Notes under the pieces: generated by a model | Database searches by the model: none | What the model saw: only the letters and a program-made list of their open reading frames with translations | Told to the model about the DNA's origin: nothing | Program-made: the position numbers and the translations under genes | From: Cordylochernes scorpioides | Taxonomy: Eukaryota > Arthropoda > Arachnida > Pseudoscorpiones > Chernetidae | Direction: 5' to 3' | DNA: 64,000 bases | Assembly (NCBI GenBank): GCA_030710605.1 | Contig: CP092870.1 | Location: forward strand, 56,381,532 to 56,445,531 | Part shown: positions 22,557 through 32,029 of the stretch, piece after piece | Layout of the letters: each line of letters opens with the position of its first letter | Position numbering within the stretch: position 1 is the stretch's first letter

Positions 22557-22811
22557 ATGCATGGTCACAAGTCAGCAGGTTTAACGGCAAGGCCGGAACC
22601 AAAGTCAAGGAAGTTTTTGAATCATCGTCTTGTCATTTGTCCGGCTGGACTCACGTTTTTCCTGGTGGCCGTTTTTGTCGATAGATTCCTTTCTTCAGGA
22701 ATATTGCACACGGCTGGTGTCGATGACCGTCGTCTCTTCGCTCAATTATTTCCTTGCAGAGGCTGCGATATCATTCTGAGGATATTCTCAATTTTTTTTT
22801 ATGCCTTCTAA
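22557..22811 (+). CDS. Unidentified coding-like segment with a hydrophobic helix
   Basis: 84 codons in sequence that is more GC-balanced than its flanks and not obviously repeated in the window. It encodes a basic N-terminal part, then a hydrophobic stretch (GLTFFLVAVFVDRF) that could span a membrane, followed by DDRRLFAQLFPCRGC. I do not recognise the family. It could be an exon of a host gene, a fragment of an element, or chance; there is no supporting splice or homology evidence. Confidence 0.2.
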   Translation: MHGHKSAGLTARPEPKSRKFLNHRLVICPAGLTFFLVAVFVDRFLSSGILHTAGVDDRRLFAQLFPCRGCDIILRIFSIFFYAF

Positions 22812-22834
22812 TATAGATATATATTCTGACAAAA

Positions 22835-23215
22835 CTTAAGGAAGTGAAATGTTTTTGATATTACCGTTTTTTTTTTTTAATGAGGCAGGGGCAATTTTGT
22901 TCATACTTGGTTATCTCGTGTCTTCAATAAAGGTCACTTTAATATATTTTAAAGTTTTTGTCTGAATCTCGCTATACATGCTAAAAGGTACAACTTCCTT
23001 AAGTTTTGTCCATGAGTGTATCTTTCAGTTATTGTCTGAATCCTGATATATATGCTAATAGGTACAACTTCCTTGATTTTTGTCCATGAGTGTATACACA
23101 CTTGGTTATCTCGTGTCTTCAATAAATGTCAACTGTAATATCTCTCAGAAATACTGTGTGAATCCCGATATACATGCTAAAAGGTAAAACTTCATTGAGT
23201 TTGTCCATGAGTGTA
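22835..23215 (+). repeat. Dispersed 76-bp family, several diverged units
   Basis: It contains TCTGACAAAACTTAAGGAAG and repeated ATACATGCTAAAAGGTACAAC and TTTGTCCATGAGTGTA words. It has the same GTGTCTTCAATAAAGGTCAC interior as 5880-5910, so this may be an internally deleted but nearly complete element. Confidence 0.7.
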
Positions 23216-23457
23216 TAATATGTAAGTAAAAGGTCTAACTGTGAAGACATGTATTGTGTTTAAATGTATTCACAGTTTTAAAATACCTAAAACCTGCAAC
23301 TATGAGGCAAGTTTGAGATTTTTCTCTACTTTGAATATATAATGGTCTCTTTGTGATATTTAGAGCATCAAAAACCACCGATTTTTTTTTTACAATTAAT
23401 ATTTTCAACAATTATCTAGTTTCCGCGGTGATACTGGACTTCGCAGATTTGTTTCCC
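23216..23457. other. AT-rich flank, no gene
   Basis: No feature supported. Confidence 0.4.
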
Positions 23458-25300
23458 GAGGTCAAGGCCCTGCAATAATCACTCTATTTCCTCACCTTCC
23501 TTGGTCCCAAGGCTCTGCAGTAGACGCTCTATGGCCTTTCTTGGTCCCAAGGCCCTGCAGTAGTCGCTCTATGGCCTTTCTTGGTCCCAAGGCCCTGCAG
23601 TAGTCGCTCTATAGCCTTTCTTGGTCTCAGGACTCTTCAGTAGTCGCTCTATGGCCTTTCTTGGTCCGAAAGCCCTGCAGTAGTCGCTCTATAACCTTCT
23701 TTTGTGTCCAGGCCCTGCAGTAGTGATTCTATAGCCTTCTTTTGTGTCAAGGCCCTGCAGTAGTCGCTCTATGGACTTCCTTGGTCTCAGGGCCCTGCAG
23801 TAGTCACTCTATGGCCTTTCTTGGTCCCAAAGCCCTGCAGTAGTCGCTCTATAACCTTCTTTTGTGTCAAGGCCCTGCAGTAGTGATTCTATAGCCTTAT
23901 TTTGTGTCAAGGCCCTGCAGTAGTGGTTCTATAGCCTTCCTTTGTGTCAGGGCCCTGCAGTAGTGGTTTTATAGCCTTCCTTTGTGTCAAGGCCCTGCAG
24001 TAGTGGTTCTATAGCCTTCCTTTGTGTCAGGGCCCTGCAGTAGTGGTTCTATAGCCTTCCTTTGTGTCAAGGCCCTGCAGTAGTGGTTCTATAGACTTCC
24101 TTTGTGTCAGGGCCCTGCAGTAGTGGTTCTATAGCCTTCCTTTGTGTCAGGGCCCTGCAGTAGTCGCTCTATAGCCTTCCTTTGTGTCAAGGCCCTGCAG
24201 TAGTGATTCTATAGCCTTCTTTTGTGTCAAGGCCCTGCAGTAGTCGCTCTATAGCCTTCCTTGGTCTCAGGGCTCTGCAGTAGTCGCTCTATAGCCTTCC
24301 TTTGTGTCAAGGCCCTGCAGTAGTCACGCTATAGCCTTCCTTTGTGTCAGGGCCCAGCAGTAGTCACTCTATAGCCTTCCTTGGTCTCAGGGCTCTGCAG
24401 TAGTCGCTCTATAGCCTTCCTTTGTGTCAGGGCCCAGCAGTAGTCGCTCTATAGCCTTCCTTGGTCTCAGGGCCCTGCAGTAGTCACGCTATAGCCTTCC
24501 TTTGTGTCAAGGCCCTGCAGTAGTCACGCTATAGCCTTCCTTTGTGTCAAGGCCCTGCAATAGTCACGCTATAGCCTTCCTTTGTGTCAAGGCCCTGCAG
24601 TAGTCACGCTATAGCCTTCCTTTGTGTCAGGGCCCAGCAGTAGTCGCTCTATAGCCTTCCTTGGTCTCAGGGCCCTGCAATAGTCACGCTATAACCTTCC
24701 TTTGTGTCAGGGCCCTGCAATAGTCACGCTATAACCTTCCTTTGTGTCAGGGCCCTGCAGTAGTCACGCTATAGCCTTCCTTTGTGTCAAGGCCCTGCAG
24801 TAGTCACGCTATAGCCTTCCTTTGTGTCAGGGCCCAGCAGTAGTCGCTCTATAGCCTTCCTTGGTCTCAGGGCCCTGCAATAGTCACGCTATAACCTTCC
24901 TTTGTGTCAGGGCCCTGCAATAGTCACGCTATAACCTTCCTTTGTGTCAGGGCCCTGCAGTAGTCACGCTATAGCCTTCCTTTGTGTCAGGGCCCTGCAA
25001 TAGTCACGCTATAACCTTCCTTTGTGTCAGGGACCTGCAGTAGTCACGCTATAGCCTTCCTTTGTGTCAGGGCCCTGCAGTAGTCACGCTATAGCCTTCC
25101 TTTGTGTCAGGGCCCTGCAATAGTCACGCTATAACCTTCCTTTGTGTCAGGGCCCTGCAGTAGTCACGCTATAGCCTTCCTTTGTGTCAAGGCCCTGCAA
25201 TAGTCACGCTATAACCTTCCTTTGTGTCAGGGCCCAGCAGTAGTCGCTCTATAGCCATCCTTGGTCTCAGGCTCCTGCAGTAGTCGCTCTATGGCCTTCC
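23458..25300 (+). repeat. 40-bp minisatellite, about 46 units
   Basis: The consensus unit contains GGCCCTGCAGTAGTCACGCT, then ATAGCCTTCCTTTGTGTCAA. Variants TTGGTCTCAG, TTGGTCCCAA and TTTGTGTCA(A/G) alternate, and longer blocks recur (for example 24641-24840 resembles 24821-25020), indicating block duplication. No open frame is maintained because 40 is not a multiple of three. Confidence 0.95.
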
Positions 25301-25683
25301 ATATAAGCGCATATTTTTCCTAAATATTTGTAAAATATCAAAATAATTCAGATGAAATGTGTCAAGGTAAGTTTTCTTTTGTGCATTAGAGGCGCATATG
25401 TTTATAATATCAATCTGGTTTAATGAAAATTGTATTCATAATATATTATATTGCTTTCTCCATACGAGCAGGCATACCACATTCAAACCACATTATTCTT
25501 TTCCAAATCAAACGCTATTTCTGTACTCATTGTAATGTGAAAATACCCGTGGCTTTGCCAATTTAATCGACCAAACTGCTATAATCCTACATGCCTGTAT
25601 GCATTCAATAATGTATTAGGCCATTCGGCTCTTATACCAGTATTTGAAAGGAATCCTTTAAAGATTTGAAACAAAAGGAATTA
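25301..25683. other. Array flank with family G fragment
   Basis: AT-rich sequence. 25550-25680 carries GTGGCTTTGCCAATTTAATCGACC and CATTCAATAATGTATTAGG, part of family G. No gene seen. Confidence 0.45.
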
Positions 25684-26070
25684 CAAGGTTGTCCCAAAAG
25701 TTCGTAAACACTTGTGCAAAATTGAAATACCAATATTATTCACCATAATATTATTCGCCGCTATGTATAATGTCTTTGTATTATGTATAAAGTAATTGTA
25801 TTATGTATTCGCTGTAATAATATTATTCGCCGTTATGTATAATGTCTTTGTATTATATATAAAGTAATTGTATTATGTATTATTATGTATTTGCTGTAAT
25901 AATATTATTCGCCGTTATGTATAATGTATTTGTATTATGTATAAGTAATTGTATTATGTATTATTATGTATTCGCTGTAATAATATTATTCGCCAAGTAA
26001 TAAAAAAAAACAACGTTTTGCATAAATTTGGAATTTTTGAAGGTGTTTACGAACTTTTGGTATAACTTTA
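25684..26070. mobile_element. mariner-like MITE with internal tandem repeats
   Basis: Bounded by CAAGGTTGTCCCAAAAGTTC on the left and GAACTTTTGGTATAAC on the right, with TA at each side. The interior is a repeated TTCGCCGTTATGTATAATG and GTATTATGTATAAAGTAATT motif of about 70-100 bp. It is related to 21835-22378. Confidence 0.7.
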
Positions 26071-26094
26071 TAAGACCAAATCTCCAAAAAATAG

Positions 26095-26135
26095 AAATAG
26101 TTCGTGACGTTTTGGTTATAAAGCTGTTACCGAAA
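26095..26135 (+). ncRNA. Truncated hammerhead relic
   Basis: It reads TGGTTATAAAGCTGTTACC, GAAACGTC, close to the stem II-GAAA-CGTC part of the hammerheads at 46.1 kb, but the CTGATGA box is replaced by GTGACGTTT. The result is a GACGTTTTGGT/ACCGAAACGTC palindrome, as if the centre of an inverted ribozyme pair had been deleted. Confidence 0.45.
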
Positions 26136-26144
26136 CGTCGCAAA

Positions 26145-26734
26145 AATAAATTATATATTTGTTCTTATTACCTTGTGCTTTTAATGTTCAGTCCAAAATC
26201 TTTTAAAGGATTGGTCAAATCGCTTGAAGGTTTCACCACTGATAAGTCAGGCCCTCCAAAATTTTTGCCAATGAAGAGAGAGAGAGAGTAATAACAAATA
26301 GAAAACGTTCAATTTTAAAAAGAAAACTATCGTTAAATATGAATGGTCAATTTCTTTTTTGTGTAATTTTAATAGGAAGAAGGTCGGTATATTAATGGTT
26401 TGAACAATTGATTTCCCACAGTCATGATCCTGTGTCGAATCGAGCATTATATAGACGCCTCTTTAATGACTGAAATTATTAAGTTTTGGAGAGTAACTTC
26501 ACACATCAGCTGTTGCCAAGCAGCGCCCCCTTGCTATCAGACATCACGTGACCTGGCGCCACATCGACTGTACCTGTAGTTTAAGTTTTGGTTTCTGCTA
26601 CTACTCTTGCCTTTTTGTCTCTTTTGTTCTTTGTCATCTTAATCTAATGTTATTGTTAATAAAACAATAATTTCTGAGATCCTGCTTCTGATTCTCTTAC
26701 CTTAAGACGCGAATGTTTCTTTTAACAAATAAAT
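26145..26734. other. No gene seen
   Basis: It includes an (AG)n run at 26274-26288 and an AATAAAACAATAA polyadenylation-like word near 26657 after a pyrimidine-rich stretch, possibly part of an LTR. No coding signal. Confidence 0.4.
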
Positions 26735-26935
26735 TAAACTTCTACTGTCCTTACTGCGATGAAAAAATATTAGGAGAGCTTGGCTCATCAGTGGTAAACC
26801 CTTCCAGCAGTTTCACCAATTTATTCTACCAGACCTCTTCTTTTGAACTTTAATACTGTATTGGTTCATTCTGCTGAAGGATGGTATCTTAGAAATGGTA
26901 TTTAAGAAAAATATGGACATAAGCTTTTAGGACAG
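26735..26935 (+). repeat. Family G copy
   Basis: It carries CTACTGTCCTTACTGCGATG, GGCTCATCAGTGGTAAACCC and TTTCACCAATTTATTCTACCAG in the family order and ends with ATGGACATAAGCTTTTAGG. Confidence 0.75.
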
Positions 26936-26997
26936 TAGAATTATATTTAAATACCACTTACTACTTACTTTTAAATTATTTTTACTGAATAATAAAA

Positions 26998-27200
26998 TTG
27001 CTCAAATGTCCCCCGATTCTTGCAAAAAAGTCCAACCCTACCAGTGTATTCAAGTTAACCAAATGAAACTGTGTTATACTTGTAAGTGAAAAAGTCGAAC
27101 TGCTTTTTACATGTATAGACATGTGGTATAGACATGTGGTATAGACAGTCGCCAACTACTACCCACCATGATAATCATGGTTTATACTACATTTACTAGG
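26998..27200 (+). mobile_element. SINE family A copy
   Basis: Body words TTGCTCAAATGTCCCCCGATT, AAAAGTCCAACCCTACCAG and CACCATGATAATCATGG match 28760-28975. A small duplication of GACATGTGGTATA occurs at 27118-27142. The head is missing. Confidence 0.75.
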
Positions 27201-27741
27201 AATAATAGAAAGCATAAGAAGATAATTATATGAGTTTTGAAAATAGAGCAATCCATAAATAAATCTTAAAATAATTGATATTTTGAATCAATATTTGCCT
27301 TTTTAATTAAATATTTCGGAAGGTGTCCAAGGTTTATTCAAGATATACGCATCGGTTTACTGCGACAAGTTAAACTTTCTTCAATGGTTCCAGGAACGTT
27401 TTAACTGAATGTGTTTTTATAAAGAGTCTTTCCTTCTTTTACATTTTGACCAAAATCAACAAGGGCTAGGTTTCTTATTTCTTTTATTTCTCGAACTTTC
27501 GGTCTAACATGCCCTTTAACACGGAGATCAATAAGTACTACTTCTTGTTGAAGGGCATGTTTGACCGAAAGCTCAAGAAATGAAAGAAAGAGGAAAAGGG
27601 ACCAAGCTCTAGATTCTTTGTTGGTTATGTCAAAATGTAAAAGCAAAGAAAATTCTTTATTATAACACATTCAGTTAAAACGTTCCTCGAACCATTAAAG
27701 AAAGTTAAACTTTATATAATAAATACGAAACGAAAAATATA

Positions 27742-27813
27742 TCCAGGGTAGCCTAGTAGACATGGCATCTGCCCGGTAAGCGGAACACTGTGGGTTCGAT
27801 TCCCATCCCTGGA
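27742..27813 (+). tRNA. tRNA-Thr(GGU)-like sequence heading SINE family B
   Basis: Seven-pair acceptor TCCAGGG/CCCTGGA, D arm with GCC/GGC, anticodon stem TCTGC/GCGGA with the seven-base loop CCGGTAA (anticodon GGU), and a T arm GTGGG-TTCGATT-CCCAT with a good B box. A T-rich Pol III stop follows at 27817. Position 33 is C instead of U and the D stem has only three pairs. Since the downstream body recurs at 53.1-53.3 kb, this is more likely a SINE head than a working tRNA gene. Confidence 0.65.
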
Positions 27814-27972
27814 CACTTTTATTTTTCCGTTTATCATTTCTCTTCACAATTCATCCTTTCATACTTCATCCCTAAGGTTAGAAATAATCGTTATTTCTCC
27901 CCTTGAAATAAAGTTAGAATTTTCGTTCAAAAGAAACATTTGCGGTATAATTATCAAGCTTCGTTCTACAAA
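27742..27972 (+). mobile_element. SINE family B
   Basis: The tRNA-like head is followed by a body with CACAATTCATCCTTTCATAC, TTCATCCCTAAGG, AATCGTTATTTCTCC and AAAAGAAACATTTGCGGTA. The same body occurs as an inverted pair at 53028-53342. Confidence 0.75.
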
Positions 27973-28046
27973 AGATAAACTTGTCGCAGTAAACCGATGC
28001 GTATATTTAAAAAAAAACCTTGAACATTCATATAATTATATTCTTA

Positions 28047-28406
28047 CTAGACGTGTGACCCGGGCTTCGCCCCGGGATTGACCCGTGTGCATATCTACCC
28101 GAGTGATATATATTTAGATAATTTTTTTTTTATAATTGTTTGTTATTAGCATTATCTATTTGTTTGCATCAGCATAATTTTAACTAATCTTTGATAGAGG
28201 GCGCTGTTCGTGAGCTAAGTAGAATAATTTGAAGATATAGTTTTAATAATTGATTTATATATATTTTTTTCAAATAGCCTATCGTCTTCCCCGTATTTTT
28301 TTACCTATGTATGGAAATTTTGGTTTGAATTAGTGAACTACTGCGAATTTGTATACCGGACATACAAACAAACAAACATACAAACATTGATTTTTATATA
28401 TATAGA
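28047..28406 (-). mobile_element. Small non-autonomous Helitron, 360 bp
   Basis: Read on the minus strand it starts TCTATATATATAAAAATC and ends with the hairpin CCCGGGGCGAAGCCCGGG, then a spacer and CTAG. The plus-strand flanks are A (28046) and T (28407), the expected A^T site. No ORF. Confidence 0.85.
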
Positions 28407-28424
28407 TATGCTTTTTACCAATCC

Positions 28425-28570
28425 TAGTACACGTAGTACAAGCCATGATAATCATGGTGGGTAGTTGACGACTGTTTTTACTGTAAGTACACCACATGTC
28501 TATACATGTAGAAGGCAGTTCTATTTTTACACTTACAAATATGACAAATTTTAATTAGGTTACTTGAATA
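28425..28570 (-). mobile_element. SINE family A fragment
   Basis: CCTAGTACACGTAGTACAAG, CCATGATAATCATGGTGGG and CACCACATGTCTATACATG in reverse order to the full copy 110 bp downstream. The two copies face each other around a short AT-rich spacer. Confidence 0.75.
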
Positions 28571-28679
28571 CTAATCGATAAATAAAAGACATGCGAAAAT
28601 AAACCAAATACTAGATTCCTTATTTTTTTTGGAAAAAAAAAACAATATGTTATACAAATTATGATCGCGTGGAAGGGAG

Positions 28680-28975
28680 TCGGTAGAAGGATGGTCTAAA
28701 CCGTTGGTTTTCGACCTCTATGACCCGAGTTCGATTCCCGCATTGGGCACTTTTTTTCTGATTAAAAGAAATGCTCCAATGTCCCTCGATTCTTTCAAAA
28801 GTCCAACTCCACCAGTGAGTGAAAGTAGCCAAACAGGGCTCTGACACATTTGTAAGTGCAAAGTCGAACTGCTTTTCACATGTGTAGACATGTAGTGCAC
28901 TTACAGTAAAAGAAATCGCCTTCTTCTACCCAACATGATTATCATGGCCTGTACCACGTGTACTAGGAATAAGAA
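28680..28975 (+). mobile_element. SINE family A, copy with tRNA-like head
   Basis: 28689-28750 is tRNA-like: an A-box-like GGTCTAAACCGTTGG, TTTTCGAC and a good B box GAGTTCGATTCCCGC, followed by a T run. The body 28751-28975 contains TGCTCCAATGTCCCTCGATT, AAGTCCAACTCCACCAG, TTTGTAAGTGCAAAGTCGAAC and CATGATTATCATGG. Body copies at 13.3, 27.0, 28.4, 34.7 and 60.0 kb define the family. Transcription by Pol III from the internal boxes is expected for such elements. Confidence 0.8.
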
Positions 28976-29535
28976 GAAAAAAGAAATGATTGCATTTCCC
29001 AACAGAATATCTACCAGAACGGTTTACTTGCTTCAAGTCCCGGATATGGTCTACCACAAGCTATGATAACGATTAAAAAACATTGAAAGAAGAACCATAA
29101 CTTTTTTTATACGCTACTTATCAACTTATAAAACCTATTGCGTAATTATTCTCTTAACAATCTCATCAAATTCTCATCTAGAATTCCATATCGTTAAACT
29201 GAATTACGGCCATATCTGGATAAAGATGTGTATTTTATTGCCGTAAAAAAGGAGTGCCAGACATTTCGTCTGTTCTTTAGTGTTCTTAAACCACTTCTTA
29301 ATGTTCTTTATTGGGTTTGTTGAGTTTGTGATGGCTTGGACGTGCTCTGTCATGGAGATATACCTGATATGGCTGTACCACTGAGAACGCTTTTGGGACA
29401 ACCTTATATTATATTTATTTATTAAAATTGAGATGTTTGTTGCAAAGACATCGTTTATATTCATAAACAAAAAGTAAATCTATTTTCTGACGTTATGTGG
29501 CGCTGAGTTTGTTGTTGACATACATTAATATTATG
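28976..29535. other. No gene recognised; one minus-strand open frame
   Basis: An 88-codon minus-strand frame (29204-29470) reads protein-like at its end (NIKKWFKNTKEQTKCLALLF) but matches no family I know. A mariner-type word TTTTGGGACAACCTTAT lies at 29391. Treat as unassigned. Confidence 0.3.
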
Positions 29536-29647
29536 AAAAAGGCATCTCCTTATCGTGCAACTGAAAGTTGCTGATGGCTTGCGCCATCTATCGAAATAAA
29601 TATCAACTATTCTTGTTGATTTCTAATTATTCCAGAATTGGCCAAAT

Positions 29648-30087
29648 TGTCAAATTATTTGACAAACATAACAGTTTTAATCTCAGTTATGCGGAAAGTA
29701 TATTGTTTATTTGTTAAGTGAACTGATCTCCCACGCCTTCCCATTGGACGAATGTGGCCATGTTTGTACATAAAAGAGGGTTGAAACGGAATGCGAGGAG
29801 TCGTGGAGTGGTGTTCTAGTTGAGACGCTTAAAGCGTTCTCTGTGTGCTTGTCTAGTGTTTCTCCTCGCATACCTGTGAAACCCCGGTCCGCTCCCTGCC
29901 AACGCTACAATAAAGCTAAGTACTGTTTTATTTTATTTAACAAATCGTGAGTTGTTTTTATCGCCCTTTTGTTGTTAGTGTTGTACTCTTGAGTGTACGC
30001 TTTTATGTGTATTAAGGTACATTTAATTTAGGCCCTATCTTATTCCTTTTTTGTGTACGTAACCCGCAAAAGTATTAACTTTTGTCA
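29648..30087 (+). mobile_element. Solo LTR, 440 bp, with AAAT target-site duplication
   Basis: TGTCAAATTATTTGACAAAC ... AACTTTTGTCA, flanked by AAAT at 29644-29647 and 30088-30091. It contains a TATA-like ACATAAAAGAGG (about 29768), the conserved AACCCCGGTCCGCTCC block and AATAAAGC (about 29912). It is the same family as 13570-14040. Both insertions give four-base duplications. Confidence 0.88.
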
Positions 30088-30120
30088 AAATAACCATTCT
30101 TGATTAATCGAGAAAAGCTA

Positions 30121-30162
30121 ACCACGGACGCGTTTCGGGCTGTTGGCCCTCATCAGCGTGGT
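30121..30162 (-). ncRNA. Type I hammerhead ribozyme, intact core
   Basis: Minus-strand order: stem I strand ACCACG; box CTGATGA (30156-30150); stem II GGGC/GCCC with loop CAACA; GAAA (30136-30133); two-pair stem III AC/GT with loop GC; cleavage base C at 30127; stem I strand CGTGGT. Stem I has six perfect pairs. Every invariant core position is present. Predicted cleavage is between 30127 and 30126 on the minus strand. The very short stem III is typical of retroelement hammerheads, which often act as dimers. Confidence 0.85.
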
Positions 30163-30262
30163 GCGGTTGTGTAGCGGTCTTACGCAATTCTGGCCTTACC
30201 CGTTTCATGATTTTTAAGGATGCCTGAATGGCCAATTTTTTGGTCGTTGAGGTACAGATTGC

Positions 30263-30304
30263 ACCACGCTGATGAGGGCCAACAGCCCGAAACGCGTCCA
30301 TAGT
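30263..30304 (+). ncRNA. Type I hammerhead ribozyme, intact core, weakened stem I
   Basis: CTGATGA (30269-30275), GGGC-CAACA-GCCC, GAAA (30289-30292), stem III ACGCGT, cleavage base C (30298). The stem I strands ACCACG and CATAGT keep four of six pairs; both mismatches are C-A and look like G-to-A changes from the CGTGGT seen in the minus-strand copy. It points away from the copy at 30121-30162. Confidence 0.75.
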
Positions 30305-30392
30305 TAGCTTTTCTTGATTAATCAATAATGGGTATTTGGCCAATTCTGGAATAATCAAATATAAACGAGAATAATTGATATTTATTCCGATA

Positions 30393-31266
30393 CTAGCGGA
30401 CGTACCCGGCTTCGCCCGAGGTTTTACCCGAGTAAAGGTTTGTCTAACGAACATTTGTTAAAACAATTCTCTATAAACTTATAAAAAAAAAGATATATTT
30501 TGATAATTTGAAACTCGTAAATTTGAATCTCTCGATAAAGTGAACATTTTTTCCCGGTCCCTGTGTGCCGTGTCATCCTGAATTTTGTCTTTCATAATTT
30601 TCTACATTACAAAATCATCGTTTTATCTAGTGAACATATTTTCCCGGTCCCTTGAAAAATACTCGATAATTTGAATAAAATCATGGTCGTGAATCTCTCG
30701 ATAAAGTGATTATTTTTTCCCGGTCCCTGTGTGCCGTGTCATCCTGAATTTTGTCTTTCCTAATTTTCTACATTACAAAATCATCGTTTTATCTAGTGAA
30801 CATATTTTCCCGGTCCCTTGAAAAATACTCGATAAATTGAATAAAATCATGGTCGTTTATGGAAGATGGACGTAGTTCCCGGAGGTCACCCGCCCCCCGC
30901 GCGCCAGGACCTCTTGATCCCTCTGATTGGCCGGCGGCCGGACGGGGGAGGGGGGCTCTTGATCCCTCTGATTGGTCGGTGGGAACTTGGACTGACCGGC
31001 CGGACAGGGGGGGGGGGGGGGGGGGGGCAGACCTAAGCCTATCTCCGTCGCAAGGTGGCGCTGCTTGCGAGTTAAAGCTACAAATCTGTAAATAACTCTA
31101 AGGATATTAAAGATATTCAAGAAATTATTTTTCGTAAACCTTTCCGGGGATATACCTAATAATATCCCAGATTTTAACGGCGATTGGATGTATGGTTTTT
31201 GAATCTATAGAGGACACACACACAGACACACACAGACAGACAGACATTCAATTATATATATATAGA
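30393..31266 (-). mobile_element. Non-autonomous Helitron, 874 bp
   Basis: The plus strand begins CTAGCGGACGTACCCGGCTT (reverse of a ...CTAG end with hairpin) after A at 30392 and ends ...TATATATATAGA, i.e. a minus-strand 5' TC. It is immediately followed by the next Helitron with no base between. Internal TCTCTCGATAAAGTGAAC and TTTTCCCGGTCCC words occur twice through a 165-170-bp duplication. A GC-rich segment (about 30870-31030) with a long G run precedes the 5' end. Confidence 0.85.
30519..30856 (-). repeat. Internal tandem duplication of about 168 bp in the Helitron
   Basis: The segment starting GAATCTCTCGATAAAGTGA and containing CTGTGTGCCGTGTCATCC is present twice in this Helitron and once in the next (31267-31971), accounting for the length difference of 169 bp. 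Confidence 0.8.
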
Positions 31267-31971
31267 CTAGCGGACGTACCCGGCTTCGCCCGAGGTTTTA
31301 CCCGAGTAAAGGTTTGTCTAACGAACATTTGTTAAAACAATTCTCTATAAACTTATAAAAAAAAGATATATTTTGATAATTTGAAACTCGTATATTTGAA
31401 TCTCTCGATAAAGTGAACATTTTTTCCCGGTCCCTGTGTGCCGTGTCATCCTGAATTTTGTCTTTCATAATTTTCTACATTACAAAATCATCGTTTTATC
31501 TAGTGAACATTTTTTCCCGGTCCCTTGAAAAATACTCGATAAGGTTGAATAAATTCATGGTCGTTTTTGGAAGATGGACGAAGTTCCCGGAGGTCATCTT
31601 GGGCAAGCTCCCGCGAGGCTTTCCCGCACAGCTGTGTCACCAACTCTGCTCTGATTGGTCGGTGGGTACTTGGAATGTCGGCCGGCGGCCGGGCGAATCC
31701 ATTCTCTAACGGGGTGGGGCAGAACTAAGCCTATCTCCGTTGCAAGGTGGCGCTGCTTGCGAGTTAAAGCTACAATTCTGCAAATAACTCTAAGGATATT
31801 ATAGATATTCAAGATATTATTTTTCGTAAACCTTTCCGGGGATATGCCTAATAATATGCCAAAATTTCACGGCGATTGGATGTACGGTTTTTGAATCTAT
31901 AGAGTACACACAGACCACAGACAAACAGACAAACAGACAGACAGACAGACATTCAATTTTATATATATAGA
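31267..31971 (-). mobile_element. Non-autonomous Helitron, 705 bp, in tandem with the previous one
   Basis: Same termini as the 874-bp copy: CTAGCGGACGTACCCGGCTT at 31267 and ...ATATATATAGA ending at 31971, then T. The pair is therefore A-[Helitron][Helitron]-T, head to tail with one shared target. Confidence 0.85.
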
Positions 31972-32029
31972 TATGGCGCAAGCCATCAGCAACTTTCAGT
32001 TGCACGATAAGGAGATGCCTTTTTTCATA

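Larger units (their letters stand above)
27321..28025. repeat. Nested inverted repeat with SINE insertion
   Basis: Outer arms: GGTTTATTCAAGATATACGC with CGGTTTACTGCGACAAG (27340-27372) recur inverted at 27980-28020. Inner arms of about 150 bp: 27367-27520 and 27550-27717 (for example TTTCGGTCTAACATGCCCTT facing AAGGGCATGTTTGACCGAAA), with a short loop. The tRNA-headed SINE at 27742 lies between the inner palindrome and the right outer arm. Confidence 0.75.
29540..32023. mobile_element. Palindromic hammerhead element split by three insertions
   Basis: The left arm begins AGGCATCTCCTTATCGTGCA (29542) and continues through GCTGATGGCTTGCGCCATC and TCCAGAATTGGCC; after the solo LTR it resumes with AACCATTCTTGATTAATC. 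The right arm mirrors this: GATTAATCAATAATGGG, TTGGCCAATTCTGGAAT, GATATTTATTCCGATA, then two Helitrons, then TGGCGCAAGCCATCAGC and GATAAGGAGATGCC. Removing the LTR and Helitrons leaves about 460 bp. An internally deleted relative without insertions lies at 51050-51235 and confirms the uninterrupted junctions. Confidence 0.75.

Noticed and set aside
20317..25300. CRISPR array
   Set aside because: Direct repeats are contiguous with no unique spacers, and the sequence is eukaryotic.
26028..26291. 87-codon plus-strand frame
   Set aside because: Starts in a mariner MITE end and runs through a hammerhead relic; a composite of unrelated repeats.
29560..29610. Hammerhead at GCTGATGGCTTGCGCC in the palindromic MITE arms
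   Set aside because: The box reads CTGATGG, and related copies (51080) have GGAA instead of GAAA; the stems also do not place a cleavage base.
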